64,000 nt of DNA, taken from the NCBI GenBank assembly GCA_934132775.1, contig CAKPAA010000011.1, positions 1-64,000 on the forward strand, read 5' to 3'. Positions 54,212 through 63,057 of this stretch are shown one piece after another. Each line of letters starts with the position of its first letter. Position 1 is the first letter of the stretch. The DNA comes from an uncultured Clostridia bacterium (GTDB taxonomy: Bacteria; Bacillota; Clostridia; TANB77; UBA1234). The notes beneath the pieces are model-generated. The model did not search any database and was not told the DNA's origin. It was given only the letters and a program-made list of their open reading frames with translations. The translations under genes and the position numbers were made by a program.

Positions 54212-55085
54212 ATCCTAGCACCTCCATTTGATAAATAAATATTTCTTCAAGAGTTAGTGGCAAAAAGTCTAAAATTACAGGATTCATAGCGTTCAATTTT
54301 TCTTCATACTCTTCTCTATTGCCTTCTAATATGATGGTAGCAACACTTCCACTCTTTTTAAAGCTTAACACTTTAAAATCACTAAAATTATCTTGTGAAA
54401 ATTCATCTCTTAAAGAAATCTGAATTTTAAACATATTAGTTTTCAATGTATCAATTTCACTTTCAAATAAAATTCCACCTTTATACAAAAGCCCTAAATT
54501 ATCGCAAATATCTTCTAACTCTCTTAAATTGTGGCTAGAAACTATTATTGTGCAACCTTTTTCCTCCATTTTTTCTGAAATGGCTTTCTTAATAAAACTT
54601 CTAACAACGGGATCGATTCCATCGAAGGTTTCATCAAAAAACATATACTCAGCATTTGTTGCAAGCGCGCATATAAGTGCAGTCTGTCTCTTCATTCCTT
54701 TTGAAAAAGTTTCAATTCTTTGCAATTCATTCAAGTTAAGCGTTTTCACAAGTTTCATTGCATATTCAGTGTCAAAATTTTTATATAGTTTTTTATAAAA
54801 TTTTAATGTATCTTTTATTGTATAATTTTTAAAAAAGAATAAATCATCAGACACATATACAAATTTTTGCTTTATCTCCTCTACATCTTTTAATTTCTCA
54901 CCGTCAACCTCAATAGAACCAGCATCTTTATTATATACTCCTGTTATTATTCTCATAAGTGTTGACTTACCAGCTCCGTTTGCGCCAATTAAACCATATA
55001 TAGTTCCTGTTTTTATTGTACAATTCAAGCCGTCTAATACTTTTTTGTCTCCAAAACTTTTTACAAGTCCGGTAATTTTTATCAT
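54189..55085 (-). CDS. ABC transporter ATP-binding protein, YtrB-like
   Basis: A 298-residue ATPase with Walker A GANGAGKSTLMRIITG, signature FSKGMKRQTALICALA (a variant of LSGGQ), Walker B YMFFDETFDGIDP and H-loop VSSHNLRELEDI. The Walker B reads DETFDGID, an uncommon variant of DEPxxGLD. The C-terminal extension of about 80 residues is typical of ABC-2 exporters. ATG 55085 is preferred over an upstream in-frame start because AGGAGG stands 8 nt before it. First gene of the GntR-controlled operon. Confidence 0.92.
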   Translation of the reverse strand: MIKITGLVKSFGDKKVLDGLNCTIKTGTIYGLIGANGAGKSTLMRIITGVYNKDAGSIEVDGEKLKDVEEIKQKFVYVSDDLFFFKNYTIKDTLKFYKKLYKNFDTEYAMKLVKTLNLNELQRIETFSKGMKRQTALICALATNAEYMFFDETFDGIDPVVRSFIKKAISEKMEEKGCTIIVSSHNLRELEDICDNLGLLYKGGILFESEIDTLKTNMFKIQISLRDEFSQDNFSDFKVLSFKKSGSVATIILEGNREEYEEKLNAMNPVILDFLPLTLEEIFIYQMEVLGYEFNKMV

Positions 55086-55114
55086 ACCATTTCCTCCTTT
55101 TCGCCGTTTTAGCA

Positions 55115-55137
55115 TTGTACTATCTGTACTAGTACAA
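55115..55137. promoter_or_regulatory. Operator palindrome, probable GntR/YtrA site
   Basis: TTGTACTA-TCTGTAC-TAGTACAA, a perfect 8-7-8 inverted repeat. It touches the -10 box of the ABC operon promoter and covers its start site, the ideal place for an autorepressor encoded by the third gene. Confidence 0.75.
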
Positions 55138-55165
55138 TAGTATTATATATATGTTTAATTGTCAA
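55137..55165 (-). promoter_or_regulatory. Promoter of the GntR-controlled ABC operon
   Basis: Minus strand: TTGACA (55160-55165), 17 nt, TACTAT (55137-55142), overlapping the operator. Confidence 0.75.
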
Positions 55166-55212
55166 GAAAAATATCAAATTCTTCCAAACATTCTAGCACT
55201 GCTTATTTTTCG

Positions 55213-55241
55213 TTGACAATTAAGCAATACCAATATATAAT
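55213..55241 (+). promoter_or_regulatory. Consensus promoter of the FtsH-like gene
   Basis: TTGACA (55213-55218), 17 nt, TATAAT (55236-55241), both hexamers perfect, 48 nt before the ATG. Divergent from the ABC operon. Confidence 0.8.
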
Positions 55242-55289
55242 GCAATTGTCAAAAATAACTGTTACGATGCATAAAGGAGGTATTCCATT

Positions 55290-56753
55290 ATGAAAAACAT
55301 TATCAATTTCGTTTCTGAAAAAGTTCAGTTATATAAGCTCCAAAAAGATTTAAACGAACTGTGTAAAAAATATCACTGCAAACTCCTTGCACCTGTCCAA
55401 ATCAAGAAAACAATGCAAGACCTTATCGGCTTCGAAAATGAAAAAGAAGTATTACAAGATGCCCTCCTCTTCTTTGAGGACCTACGGGACGATAAAGAAG
55501 AGGAGGATTCACCGGTGAATCCTAATTCCAGATTTTTGCTTTTGGGCACGACTGGTTCCGGCAAAACCGAACTCGTTGAAGCTGTCGCAAAGACTGCCAA
55601 CGTGTGCCTTTTAACCGTACATTGTGAGCTTTTTAAACAGCTTAAAAAACAATCTGAAATTGAAAAAGTTATCAACAAAATTTTTAATGTTGCGAACTCC
55701 TTCGAAGGACTTGTGCTAAATTTTGACGATTTTGAAATAATAACCAGTATTCCCGAATGTGAACAAATTGCACTCCAAATTGCCATAAGACTTCAAGCCT
55801 GTAATAGTATCGTTGCGTTCTTATCTACAACTATTGGCGGCAACACATCGTCGAACATAGTGTATCCATTTTCGCTTATTGGTGATAATCTGTTCAATAT
55901 CAACAAGACTATCGTCGTATTGCCTCCAACCGTTGAAACTCGAAAAGCCTTGTTTATTAAATTCTTTGAAGAATTTAATGTTAAAATCGATGGAGATTAT
56001 GAAATCTACGCAGATAGACTTGCAAAACAAACTTTTTCTATGTACCCTGGAAATTTGGAGTATTTCGTAAAAGAAACTGTTTTGTATGCACGTAAACATA
56101 AGCGTGACGTGCTTACTTATAAAGATTTCAACGAAGTTCAGCTCACTATCTCTGCTGGCTCTGGATACCTCAAAATGACTGAAAAAGAAAAGCTTTCTAC
56201 CGCCTATCATGAAGTTGGTCACCTCATTGCTGGATACTATGGAAATACTGAATACGTAATTGGTCGTGTTGAAATTACGCCTCGTGTCACTTCTTTAGGG
56301 CTCACTCTTGAGGAAGTTAATGACGAAAAGTTTTCTATGTTTAGTAAAGAAATTAAACAACAAATTATCTATTTGCTTGGTGGTATGGCAGCAGAAGAAA
56401 CTATCTATGGCGATACTTCGAGTGGTGTCTCCTCTGATCTTGAGCGTGCAAATTCATACGCAATTAGGATTGTTTCTGAATGGGGGATGAATAAAGAAAT
56501 TGGTCCTTTCATCTATAATCTTGAAGAATCTATCACCTCTGAACATTTCCGCAGAATCTTCGAAGAAAAAATTCAAGCTCTGCTCAAAGAACTGTACGAT
56601 GTGACTCTCAAAATTATGGAAGACCATAAAGACGTTCTTGAAGCCATCGCTCCAGTGCTCGTGAAAAATGAGGTTCTGCTCGGTGACGAAATTAAGAAAA
56701 TTATTTTGAAAGTTGAGCCTGATGCAGAACAGCATCGTGGGAACTACATCTAA
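55290..56753 (+). CDS. Soluble FtsH-like AAA/M41 metalloprotease paralogue
   Basis: A 487-residue protein related to FtsH but clearly different. There is no TM helix: the N-terminus is a charged helix (residues 1-30) and the protein looks cytoplasmic. Walker A GTTGSGKT (86-93) is intact. Walker B is LVLNFDDFE (141-149), with Asp in place of the usual catalytic Glu. Where FtsH has its second region of homology with two arginine fingers, this protein reads SLIGDNLFN (195-203), with no arginine. The M41 domain keeps HEVGH (307-311) and Asp383 in SSDLERA, so zinc peptidase activity is plausible while ATPase coupling is doubtful. Codon use differs from the chromosomal ftsH at 35219. Strong Shine-Dalgarno AAAGGAGGT. 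Confidence 0.9.
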   Translation: MKNIINFVSEKVQLYKLQKDLNELCKKYHCKLLAPVQIKKTMQDLIGFENEKEVLQDALLFFEDLRDDKEEEDSPVNPNSRFLLLGTTGSGKTELVEAVAKTANVCLLTVHCELFKQLKKQSEIEKVINKIFNVANSFEGLVLNFDDFEIITSIPECEQIALQIAIRLQACNSIVAFLSTTIGGNTSSNIVYPFSLIGDNLFNINKTIVVLPPTVETRKALFIKFFEEFNVKIDGDYEIYADRLAKQTFSMYPGNLEYFVKETVLYARKHKRDVLTYKDFNEVQLTISAGSGYLKMTEKEKLSTAYHEVGHLIAGYYGNTEYVIGRVEITPRVTSLGLTLEEVNDEKFSMFSKEIKQQIIYLLGGMAAEETIYGDTSSGVSSDLERANSYAIRIVSEWGMNKEIGPFIYNLEESITSEHFRRIFEEKIQALLKELYDVTLKIMEDHKDVLEAIAPVLVKNEVLLGDEIKKIILKVEPDAEQHRGNYI

Positions 56754-56758
56754 AAAAT

Positions 56759-56790
56759 AAAAAGGCTATCCGATTTCGGATAGCCTTTTT
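56759..56790. terminator. Bidirectional terminator between the FtsH-like gene and the giant surface gene
   Basis: A perfect 15-bp stem (56759-56773 with 56776-56790), loop TT. A-run and T-run flank it, so it ends both convergent transcripts. Confidence 0.95.
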
Positions 56791-56798
56791 GGTTAGCT

Positions 56799-59700
56799 TT
56801 ACTCAGCCTTAGTAATGCTGAGTTCGAAGGTATTAGCTTCTTCGGTATCGCCCAAACCGTTAATCACAGCTTGAGCTGCCGCATCGTTCAAAGCATCATA
56901 ATCCCAAAACAGTTCAACGTCGCTCTTGAATTCGAAGGTGTACTCTGCACCGCCTTCAAGACGAACCGTCGGAATATTCTGGAAAGGATTAGAGCTCAGG
57001 TAGTCTGCCCATCTGTCAGCCTTAGCGATGAAATCAAGATTTACAGGCTTGGTGCCTTTATTCTTGACCACACACTTAACATAGGGCACTGTACTCCAAC
57101 CAGCAGTAGAAGCATCGTAGATATATTGGAGTGTCACACAGTCCCAAGAGAACTTGCCACCGTGATACACACCATCTTCCTTACTCCATTCCACAGTGAG
57201 GTAATACTCAGCAATCGTGAAGTAGCCATAGAGCACCACGTCAGCAGCAGGCATATCGAAAGAGTCAAGTGCAATTTCTTGCGCATCGCCCTGACGATAC
57301 CAACCGTTAAACACGTACTCAGGAGCTTCAGCGATCGTGATGTTGTTGCTTGCCACCTGCACAGTTTCACCAAACTTATAGGTCTGAGAAATCGGCAAAG
57401 CAGGCATCGTAACACCATCAACAGTGCTGCTGTAAATATACGTCACCGTATATTCGTGCAGGTCGTAGTACAGGTTCAAGGTAACACTCTCGCCAGGCAT
57501 AATCCAAGCACTCGTGTTGCTGATTCCAGCGTTAAAGTCATAGCCAGGATAGTCTTTGGTTTGTTCGGGAGTTACTGCCACTTCGGTGTAGTAATCCACA
57601 TCTTTAATTTCAAGCCTATCCGCAGCAACTTCAACATAGCTGCCATCAAGCTGTTCCTGCCAGTACTTAATCGTGTAACTCGTCTTTCCAACAACGTCAT
57701 ACACAAAGATGATGACGTTATCTTCCGAATTAGAAGTCAAACGAAGTTCCTGAGCAAGCACACGAGGCGTGCAGTAAGGAATATAGACATAGTTTTCAGT
57801 GACGATCAAATTCTTAGTAACCTTTCTTACCGGGTTAATAAGATTTTCACCGTTCGCATTAACGTAATACACAGTGTATTCAACTTCCTCAATGGGTTTG
57901 TAGTTGAAAATAACCGTGTTGTCCTCTTCCTTTACCTCATAGTTCTGCACAGCGAAATCCGGGAAGTAACCAGTTCTGTTCAAGGCTTCGATGGTAACGA
58001 TAGTTCCAACAACGCCTTGCTTGATGTCATTCACAGTATCAACGATGTTTCCATCGTTATCAAGATAATTGTGAATAACGGTAATGTCAGCCACGATTTG
58101 CTCGCTCGCCGTCCACTTAGCATAGATATTCATATTCTCGGAAACTCTGGTAGCGTCAGCAATCCACGGTTTTTCAACCTGATTACTGTCTTTGTAGTAC
58201 CAACCACCGAAAACATAATTATCGTGCGTGGGCTCGTTTGGCGAACTCGTAACCAGTTTACCGTACTCGATAACCTGCTCAGACATAAGCGTGTCGCTCG
58301 TGCCAACCTTCTTAACGTCATCATAGAAGTTAACCTTATAGGTTTTAAGCTTCCACTTAGCCGTAAGAAGAATGTTTCTTGCAGGCATACTCGAATTAGT
58401 AGCGATAAACTTTTCGTAAGCCTCGGTCGGAGTAGAACCAGTATACAGTGCACTGTTGTTGGAATCTTCAAGTCCAGCGAACTCATATCCAACCTTGTAT
58501 GCATCAGGAATACCCATAGCATCAATAGAAGGAACATTAGCAGCCGAAGCATTAGGAAGACTCGCCTGATAGTACACAGGATTGCTCTCAGAAACAACAT
58601 TACTGCCATTGCTGAAAGAAATCTTATACTGATTACGACGGAAGTAAATCGTCGCCCAGTTGGTGCTAGCATCCTCAATCATAAAGCCAGGCTGACCGTT
58701 ATTATCTCCCCAACTTCCAACAGGAGGAATATTTCCACTCTTGCCAGAATCGGTCACATACTTGTCAAAGGTGAAACCTTCAGGACAACGGTATGCGCGG
58801 AGCACAACAGAAAGCCTCTGGTCATAATTGTAGAAGAACTGCACCAAGACGCCCTTTTCAGAGTCGCCAGCATACTGACCAGAAAGATTTTGCTTGATAT
58901 AACCAAAGCCCATACGGTTACTTGCGTTGCCATTGTGATAAATGGTGTAGTTGTAACCCAGATTCGCAGAAGTCGGTGCAGAAATAGCAGCACCAGAACT
59001 CTGAATCCACTGGATTTCTCCACCAGCATCACGGTACGGCCAAGAACCAGTAATACCAGCCTCAGTCAAGTCAGCTTCATACTTGTAGTACAGTCTGCCT
59101 TGCGAGTGACCATTCCACGTATAAATCTGATTCCGGTTACTGTTGTAACGGAATTCATACCAATACGTGTTACGACGGTAATAAACCTTCACGACAGTGC
59201 TGCCGTCAGCATTGATAGCAACATTTTCGTCCATCTTAGAGAACGTGAAATGTGCCGTATCAACGATACCGTTAGCATTTGTCGTTGCCACATTTTGATC
59301 AACCACATCGCCAGTGTTACCTGTAAGCTTCACATCACCGTGGAACTGATAATCCATATCATCAGACGGATTAGGATCGCCATTTCCATCGCGATGGTTA
59401 GCTGTAGTCCACGTATTAGCCGAAGCAGTGGACTCGATGTAGTAATAAATGTGGTAATCAGCCGTTGCGTTCGGTTGCCAAGTGGAATTGAAGATAACAT
59501 CGTGTGCAGGCATCGTAAACGTGCCATTCACGATATCGATGGTTTTATCGGTCGTGGTCCACTCAACAAACGTTGCATCGGTGCGATGCGGAGGTGTACC
59601 AAACTTTTCAGCGATATTAACGGGAGCTTCAAATTTGACATCGTGCCAAAGTGTAGAAGCACCATCAACGTAGAAAAGTCGATACTGAGACCGCTGGTAG

Positions 59701-61610
59701 TAGATTTTGACTTCGTTGTTGCCCGTAGCCAACTTGATAGACGTTGCTTCGTCATCAACGAAACCTCTCCACACAAAACCAGTGTAACTCTTAACGAGCG
59801 AACTGATTTCAATGACGTCCGCATACTTTGCATCAAAGGTCTCGCTTTCCATCAGACTGTCGGGATAATTACCTTCCAGGTCCTGACGGTAATGCTTCAC
59901 CGTATAGCTAGCATCAGCCGGCTCGTAAACCACCTCGAAAGTCTCATCTTTCGTCACACTATCAATACTGATAATGTTTCTGAATTCAGAAACGTTCGTG
60001 TAGGTATTTCCAGCATACCTAATGCTAGTAGCAGTGTAACCATCAATGCTCGGAAGCGAATAACCCGCATCCAGGCTGAAAGACGAACCATTCATCACCT
60101 CAGAGAATTTGCCTTCATAGAGGCTATTTCCACTAGAAGTAACGTAATAGATCGCCACCTGATGGGTCTGGGCTTTCCACTGAGAAACGATGCCAACCGG
60201 AGCACTCGGCATAGTGAAACTATTTTCCGAAATGCTCACAGACTCGGAGCACACCACTTTCCAGCCGATAAAATCATAACCGTCCTTGGTAGGAACAGTA
60301 AGATTAACCTGCGTTCCGGGAGTGTATTTGCCAAGCAAGCTACCGTCACAGACTACTGCATAAACCTTATCGCCTGCGTCATTTACAGCGATGTCATACG
60401 CACCAAGCATAAGCATCATACTGTAAATTTCCAGCCCTTCGCCACTCGCTTCCGGAGGAATGGTAGGCTCAAGAGACGGTTCCGGCGACGGTTCAAAGGT
60501 TGCTTCAGCCTCTGGCGTAGTCGTCGATTCTACATCAGGCGTAGTCGACGGCTCGATGGTCGGCTCCTCAGTAGGTTCTGCCGTAGGCTCAGTCGTAGGA
60601 ATGGTCGTGGGTTCAGTTGTGGGTTCTTCGACCTTTTTATCAGCCTCGTAATACACAACGAATTCAACCGCACCTTCGAGGTTACCAATGCTGGTAAAAC
60701 CTTTGGAATCGCCAACATTCTGTGTAGAAGCACCCGACGTCATATTTTGGATACTAGTCGGATGATATCCGTCTACCTTAGGCAAGTTAATTCCGCCAAA
60801 GCTTTCTCCCTCAGTCACATCAGTATAGTAGCCATTGGCAAGCTCTTTACCAGTTTCAGCATCGATAAACCGAACTGAAATTGTAAAAATCTGCTTAGGT
60901 TCCTCAGTGGGTTCAGGAGTTGGTTCTTCGCTAGGAGCCACGGTGGGTTCAGCAGTTGCTTCGATAGGAACTACCGTAGGCTCAGTTGTTGCCTCTTGAG
61001 TAGGTTCAGTCGTCGGACATTCCGTCGGAACAGCTGTCGGTTGTTCCGACTCTACAGTAGCCGCAGGAGCAGGTTCTGCTTTTGGCGGTTCCGGTTCAGC
61101 TGCGGGTGCAGGAGCGGGTTCTGCTTTTGGCGGTTCCGGCTCGACTGCGGGTGCAGGAGCGGGTTCTGCTTTCGGCGGTTCCGGCTCAGCTGCGGGTGCA
61201 GGAGCAGGTTCTGCTTTTGGCGGTTCCGGCTCGACTGCGGGTGCAGGAGCAGGTTCTGCTTTTGGCGGTTCCGGCTCGGCTGCGGGTGCAGGAGCAGGTT
61301 CTGCTTTTGGCGGTTCCGGCTCGGCTGCGGGTGCAGGAGCAGGTTCTGCTTTCGGCGGTTCCGGCTCAGCTGCGGGTGCAGGAGCAGGTTCTGCTTTCGG
61401 CGGTTCCGGCTCAGCTGCGGGTGCAGGAGCAGGTTCGTTTTGAGGTGCAGGAACAGATTCAACCACCACAGCCCCATCGGGCAAATCAGTGGTAACCTGC
61501 AACCCATTGTCGTAGTTCTCAGCAATAACTACGCTTGGAGAAAATCCAAACGTAAAGTTAACGCAAAGAGCAAGGGCAAGTACCCTCGATACCACGGTTT
61601 TACATCTCAT
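56799..61610 (-). CDS. Giant secreted repeat protein (Pro-rich stalk, MucBP/InlB-like repeats)
   Basis: 1603 residues. Signal peptide about 1-31 (VSRVLALALCVNFTFGFSPSVVIA). Eight exact-length 15-residue repeats of the EPAPAPAAEPEPPKA type (about 60-180). Pro/Thr/Glu-rich stalk with EPTVAPSEEPTPEP. Then many beta-rich repeats of about 60-90 residues: MucBP-like (YTVKHYRQDLEGNYPDSL, YTIKYWQEQLDGSYVEV, ADITVIHNYLDNDGN) alternating with InlB-B-like FNGWYRQGD and FGGWYYKDSN units. The last about 140 residues are a module shared with the protein at 63058. No LPXTG, SLH or TM anchor is seen at the C-terminus, so attachment is unknown. It lies 12 nt after the 61623 gene in one operon. TTA, CTA and TCA codons are almost absent. 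Confidence 0.9.
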   Translation of the reverse strand: MRCKTVVSRVLALALCVNFTFGFSPSVVIAENYDNGLQVTTDLPDGAVVVESVPAPQNEPAPAPAAEPEPPKAEPAPAPAAEPEPPKAEPAPAPAAEPEPPKAEPAPAPAAEPEPPKAEPAPAPAVEPEPPKAEPAPAPAAEPEPPKAEPAPAPAVEPEPPKAEPAPAPAAEPEPPKAEPAPAATVESEQPTAVPTECPTTEPTQEATTEPTVVPIEATAEPTVAPSEEPTPEPTEEPKQIFTISVRFIDAETGKELANGYYTDVTEGESFGGINLPKVDGYHPTSIQNMTSGASTQNVGDSKGFTSIGNLEGAVEFVVYYEADKKVEEPTTEPTTIPTTEPTAEPTEEPTIEPSTTPDVESTTTPEAEATFEPSPEPSLEPTIPPEASGEGLEIYSMMLMLGAYDIAVNDAGDKVYAVVCDGSLLGKYTPGTQVNLTVPTKDGYDFIGWKVVCSESVSISENSFTMPSAPVGIVSQWKAQTHQVAIYYVTSSGNSLYEGKFSEVMNGSSFSLDAGYSLPSIDGYTATSIRYAGNTYTNVSEFRNIISIDSVTKDETFEVVYEPADASYTVKHYRQDLEGNYPDSLMESETFDAKYADVIEISSLVKSYTGFVWRGFVDDEATSIKLATGNNEVKIYYQRSQYRLFYVDGASTLWHDVKFEAPVNIAEKFGTPPHRTDATFVEWTTTDKTIDIVNGTFTMPAHDVIFNSTWQPNATADYHIYYYIESTASANTWTTANHRDGNGDPNPSDDMDYQFHGDVKLTGNTGDVVDQNVATTNANGIVDTAHFTFSKMDENVAINADGSTVVKVYYRRNTYWYEFRYNSNRNQIYTWNGHSQGRLYYKYEADLTEAGITGSWPYRDAGGEIQWIQSSGAAISAPTSANLGYNYTIYHNGNASNRMGFGYIKQNLSGQYAGDSEKGVLVQFFYNYDQRLSVVLRAYRCPEGFTFDKYVTDSGKSGNIPPVGSWGDNNGQPGFMIEDASTNWATIYFRRNQYKISFSNGSNVVSESNPVYYQASLPNASAANVPSIDAMGIPDAYKVGYEFAGLEDSNNSALYTGSTPTEAYEKFIATNSSMPARNILLTAKWKLKTYKVNFYDDVKKVGTSDTLMSEQVIEYGKLVTSSPNEPTHDNYVFGGWYYKDSNQVEKPWIADATRVSENMNIYAKWTASEQIVADITVIHNYLDNDGNIVDTVNDIKQGVVGTIVTIEALNRTGYFPDFAVQNYEVKEEDNTVIFNYKPIEEVEYTVYYVNANGENLINPVRKVTKNLIVTENYVYIPYCTPRVLAQELRLTSNSEDNVIIFVYDVVGKTSYTIKYWQEQLDGSYVEVAADRLEIKDVDYYTEVAVTPEQTKDYPGYDFNAGISNTSAWIMPGESVTLNLYYDLHEYTVTYIYSSTVDGVTMPALPISQTYKFGETVQVASNNITIAEAPEYVFNGWYRQGDAQEIALDSFDMPAADVVLYGYFTIAEYYLTVEWSKEDGVYHGGKFSWDCVTLQYIYDASTAGWSTVPYVKCVVKNKGTKPVNLDFIAKADRWADYLSSNPFQNIPTVRLEGGAEYTFEFKSDVELFWDYDALNDAAAQAVINGLGDTEEANTFELSITKAE
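61072..61431. repeat. Eight tandem 45-bp repeats
   Basis: Eight units of exactly 45 bp, each starting GGTTCTGCTTT on the plus strand and differing only at a few positions (CTTTT/CTTTC, GCTGCGGG/ACTGCGGG, GCAGGAGCG/GCAGGAGCA). They encode the Pro-Ala repeats of the giant protein. The near-identity implies recent expansion or homogenisation. Confidence 0.98.
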
Positions 61611-61622
61611 AACTTTTCCTCC

Positions 61623-62549
61623 TTACTGTTGGTCAATACGAACCAACAAATAAAGTCCGTATTCTTCCAGAAGATCATCTGGCAAGTCTTCCTCAATCGT
61701 CAGAGTAACCGGCAATTGGATCTGACAGTCGCTGAATTCGTTCTTATCAGCCATATAGCCAGTAAGAACAAATGTTGCATCGTAGTCGCCCTTAGGCAGA
61801 ACCTGCTTGACAGGCAACGTGTACAGATCGATTTCACCAATCTCATATCCCGGATTGAGGAGCCCGTCTTCACCAATCAATTGGTAATATTCCTTCGGAT
61901 TGTACTCACCTAACTGAGCAAGACTCAATCTTTGCTCTTCATCAAGGTCAGACAGCCAACCTTCCTCCACGCCAGTCAACGTCTTCGGCAAAAAGCCGAA
62001 AATATCCTTCCTAGAAAGATGCTCAAGGAGCTCTTCGCCAGAAAGATCCTTAACCTGTTCAGGAGTCATCCCCTCAAACCAGTCAGTGTCATTGACAAGT
62101 CGCGTCGCGGTAGACAACGTAATGCCGTCTTGAAGTGCTTTCCAGCCAGTATTGGCAAGTTCAATCTGCTCTTCCTCACTCCGAAATGCCGTTCCGAAGT
62201 ACGTTACCAAATCCTCATCGAAGATTGCCATCTTCAAGGTCACTCCAATATTAGAGCGAGTAGGATTTGTGTAACCAATCTTTGCTGTCGTACAGCCATA
62301 CTTGCTATACGCCCGTCCGCTCCACTCACACCAGACCGTGCCTTTATCCTCCAAATCGGAGTTTTCGACAAGGTCTTCCCTCTCCCCAACCTTTACGGCA
62401 CGGGGATCAGGAGTAACCAATGGTTCACTCGGTGCTTCTTCAGGTGTGTACACTCCGTCTTTCTCGAGAATGTCCACAGCCAAAACAGGTGCCGAAAAAA
62501 GAACCATTGCCAAAATAAGTGAAATGAAACAAAGGCGCATCTTTTTCAT
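61623..62549 (-). CDS. Secreted protein cotranscribed with the giant protein, unknown
   Basis: A 308-residue protein with a signal peptide (KKMRLCFISLILAMVLFSAPVLA, about 2-24). The mature part begins with an acidic Pro-rich segment (YTPEEAPSEPLVTPDPRA), then beta-rich sequence (GRAYSKYGCTTAKIGYTNPTRSNIGVTLKMAIFDEDL). A helical middle contains MTPEQVKDLSGEELLEHL, and the end is acidic (EEDLPDDLLEEYG). No domain recognised and no C-terminal anchor. First gene of the two-gene operon, behind a perfect promoter. Same codon usage as the giant gene. It may be a chaperone, partner or secreted ligand of the giant protein; that is inference from position. Confidence 0.78.
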   Translation of the reverse strand: MKKMRLCFISLILAMVLFSAPVLAVDILEKDGVYTPEEAPSEPLVTPDPRAVKVGEREDLVENSDLEDKGTVWCEWSGRAYSKYGCTTAKIGYTNPTRSNIGVTLKMAIFDEDLVTYFGTAFRSEEEQIELANTGWKALQDGITLSTATRLVNDTDWFEGMTPEQVKDLSGEELLEHLSRKDIFGFLPKTLTGVEEGWLSDLDEEQRLSLAQLGEYNPKEYYQLIGEDGLLNPGYEIGEIDLYTLPVKQVLPKGDYDATFVLTGYMADKNEFSDCQIQLPVTLTIEEDLPDDLLEEYGLYLLVRIDQQ

Positions 62550-62664
62550 AATGAAACTCCTCCTTAAAATATGGTCATTTGGTTAAACTTTTACCTCTTT
62601 CACTAAACTAACCTTTTCGAAAGAAACTCTCCTTTCTCTGTAAAAATCATTCAGTTACGGTAGA

Positions 62665-62693
62665 ATTATACAATATTTTACACAATATGTCAA
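62665..62693 (-). promoter_or_regulatory. Consensus promoter of the giant-protein operon
   Basis: Minus strand: TTGACA (62688-62693), 17 nt, TATAAT (62665-62670), both perfect. The leader is about 110 nt. The stretch 62550-63057 otherwise holds only the terminator at 62963-62990 and AT-rich sequence with no gene. Confidence 0.85.
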
Positions 62694-62962
62694 CCGTTTA
62701 GTAAAATATGTAAAATTTCCAAGTAAGAATTTACCACTTTAAGTAACAAATATAATGTTCTTTAAAAGCTTTTTAAATATTTGTACCTAAAAAGCCAAAT
62801 GTAAAATTCAAAATTACTTTTCATTTTATAGTTAAAGCATTGACTTTTCAAAAAGTTTAAATAATAAAGTTTTTAATAAATATAGATTTTTTACAGCCTA
62901 TTTCTTCCAAACACGCCATAATTATCCCCCGATACAACTGATGGTTCTTCTAAACACAAAAA

Positions 62963-62990
62963 GGGCTATCGATTTTTTAATCGATAGCCC
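62963..62990 (-). terminator. Terminator of the 63-kb secreted-protein gene
   Basis: A perfect 12-bp stem GGGCTATCGATT/AATCGATAGCCC (62963-62974 with 62979-62990). On the minus strand it is followed by TTTTTGTG. Confidence 0.9.
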
Positions 62991-63057
62991 AAGTTGAAAA
63001 AATCAACTAGATTTTCTCATATTACCACAAAATATGTGGTTGCAGCCGTTAAAAACT

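Noticed and set aside
56871..60878. 1335-codon plus-strand ORF
   Set aside because: It is in codon register with the minus-strand giant gene and lacks a signal peptide, recognisable domains, promoter or Shine-Dalgarno. The minus-strand product has repeats and a signal peptide. It results from the rarity of TTA, CTA and TCA codons.
61072..61431. CRISPR-like regular repeats
   Set aside because: The 45-bp units are contiguous with no unique spacers and are in frame with a protein. No cas genes are nearby.
60996..61913. 305-codon plus-strand ORF and other open frames through the 45-bp repeats
   Set aside because: A 45-bp unit keeps all frames open once one unit lacks stops. Products are low-complexity Arg/Cys/Phe repeats with no start signals.
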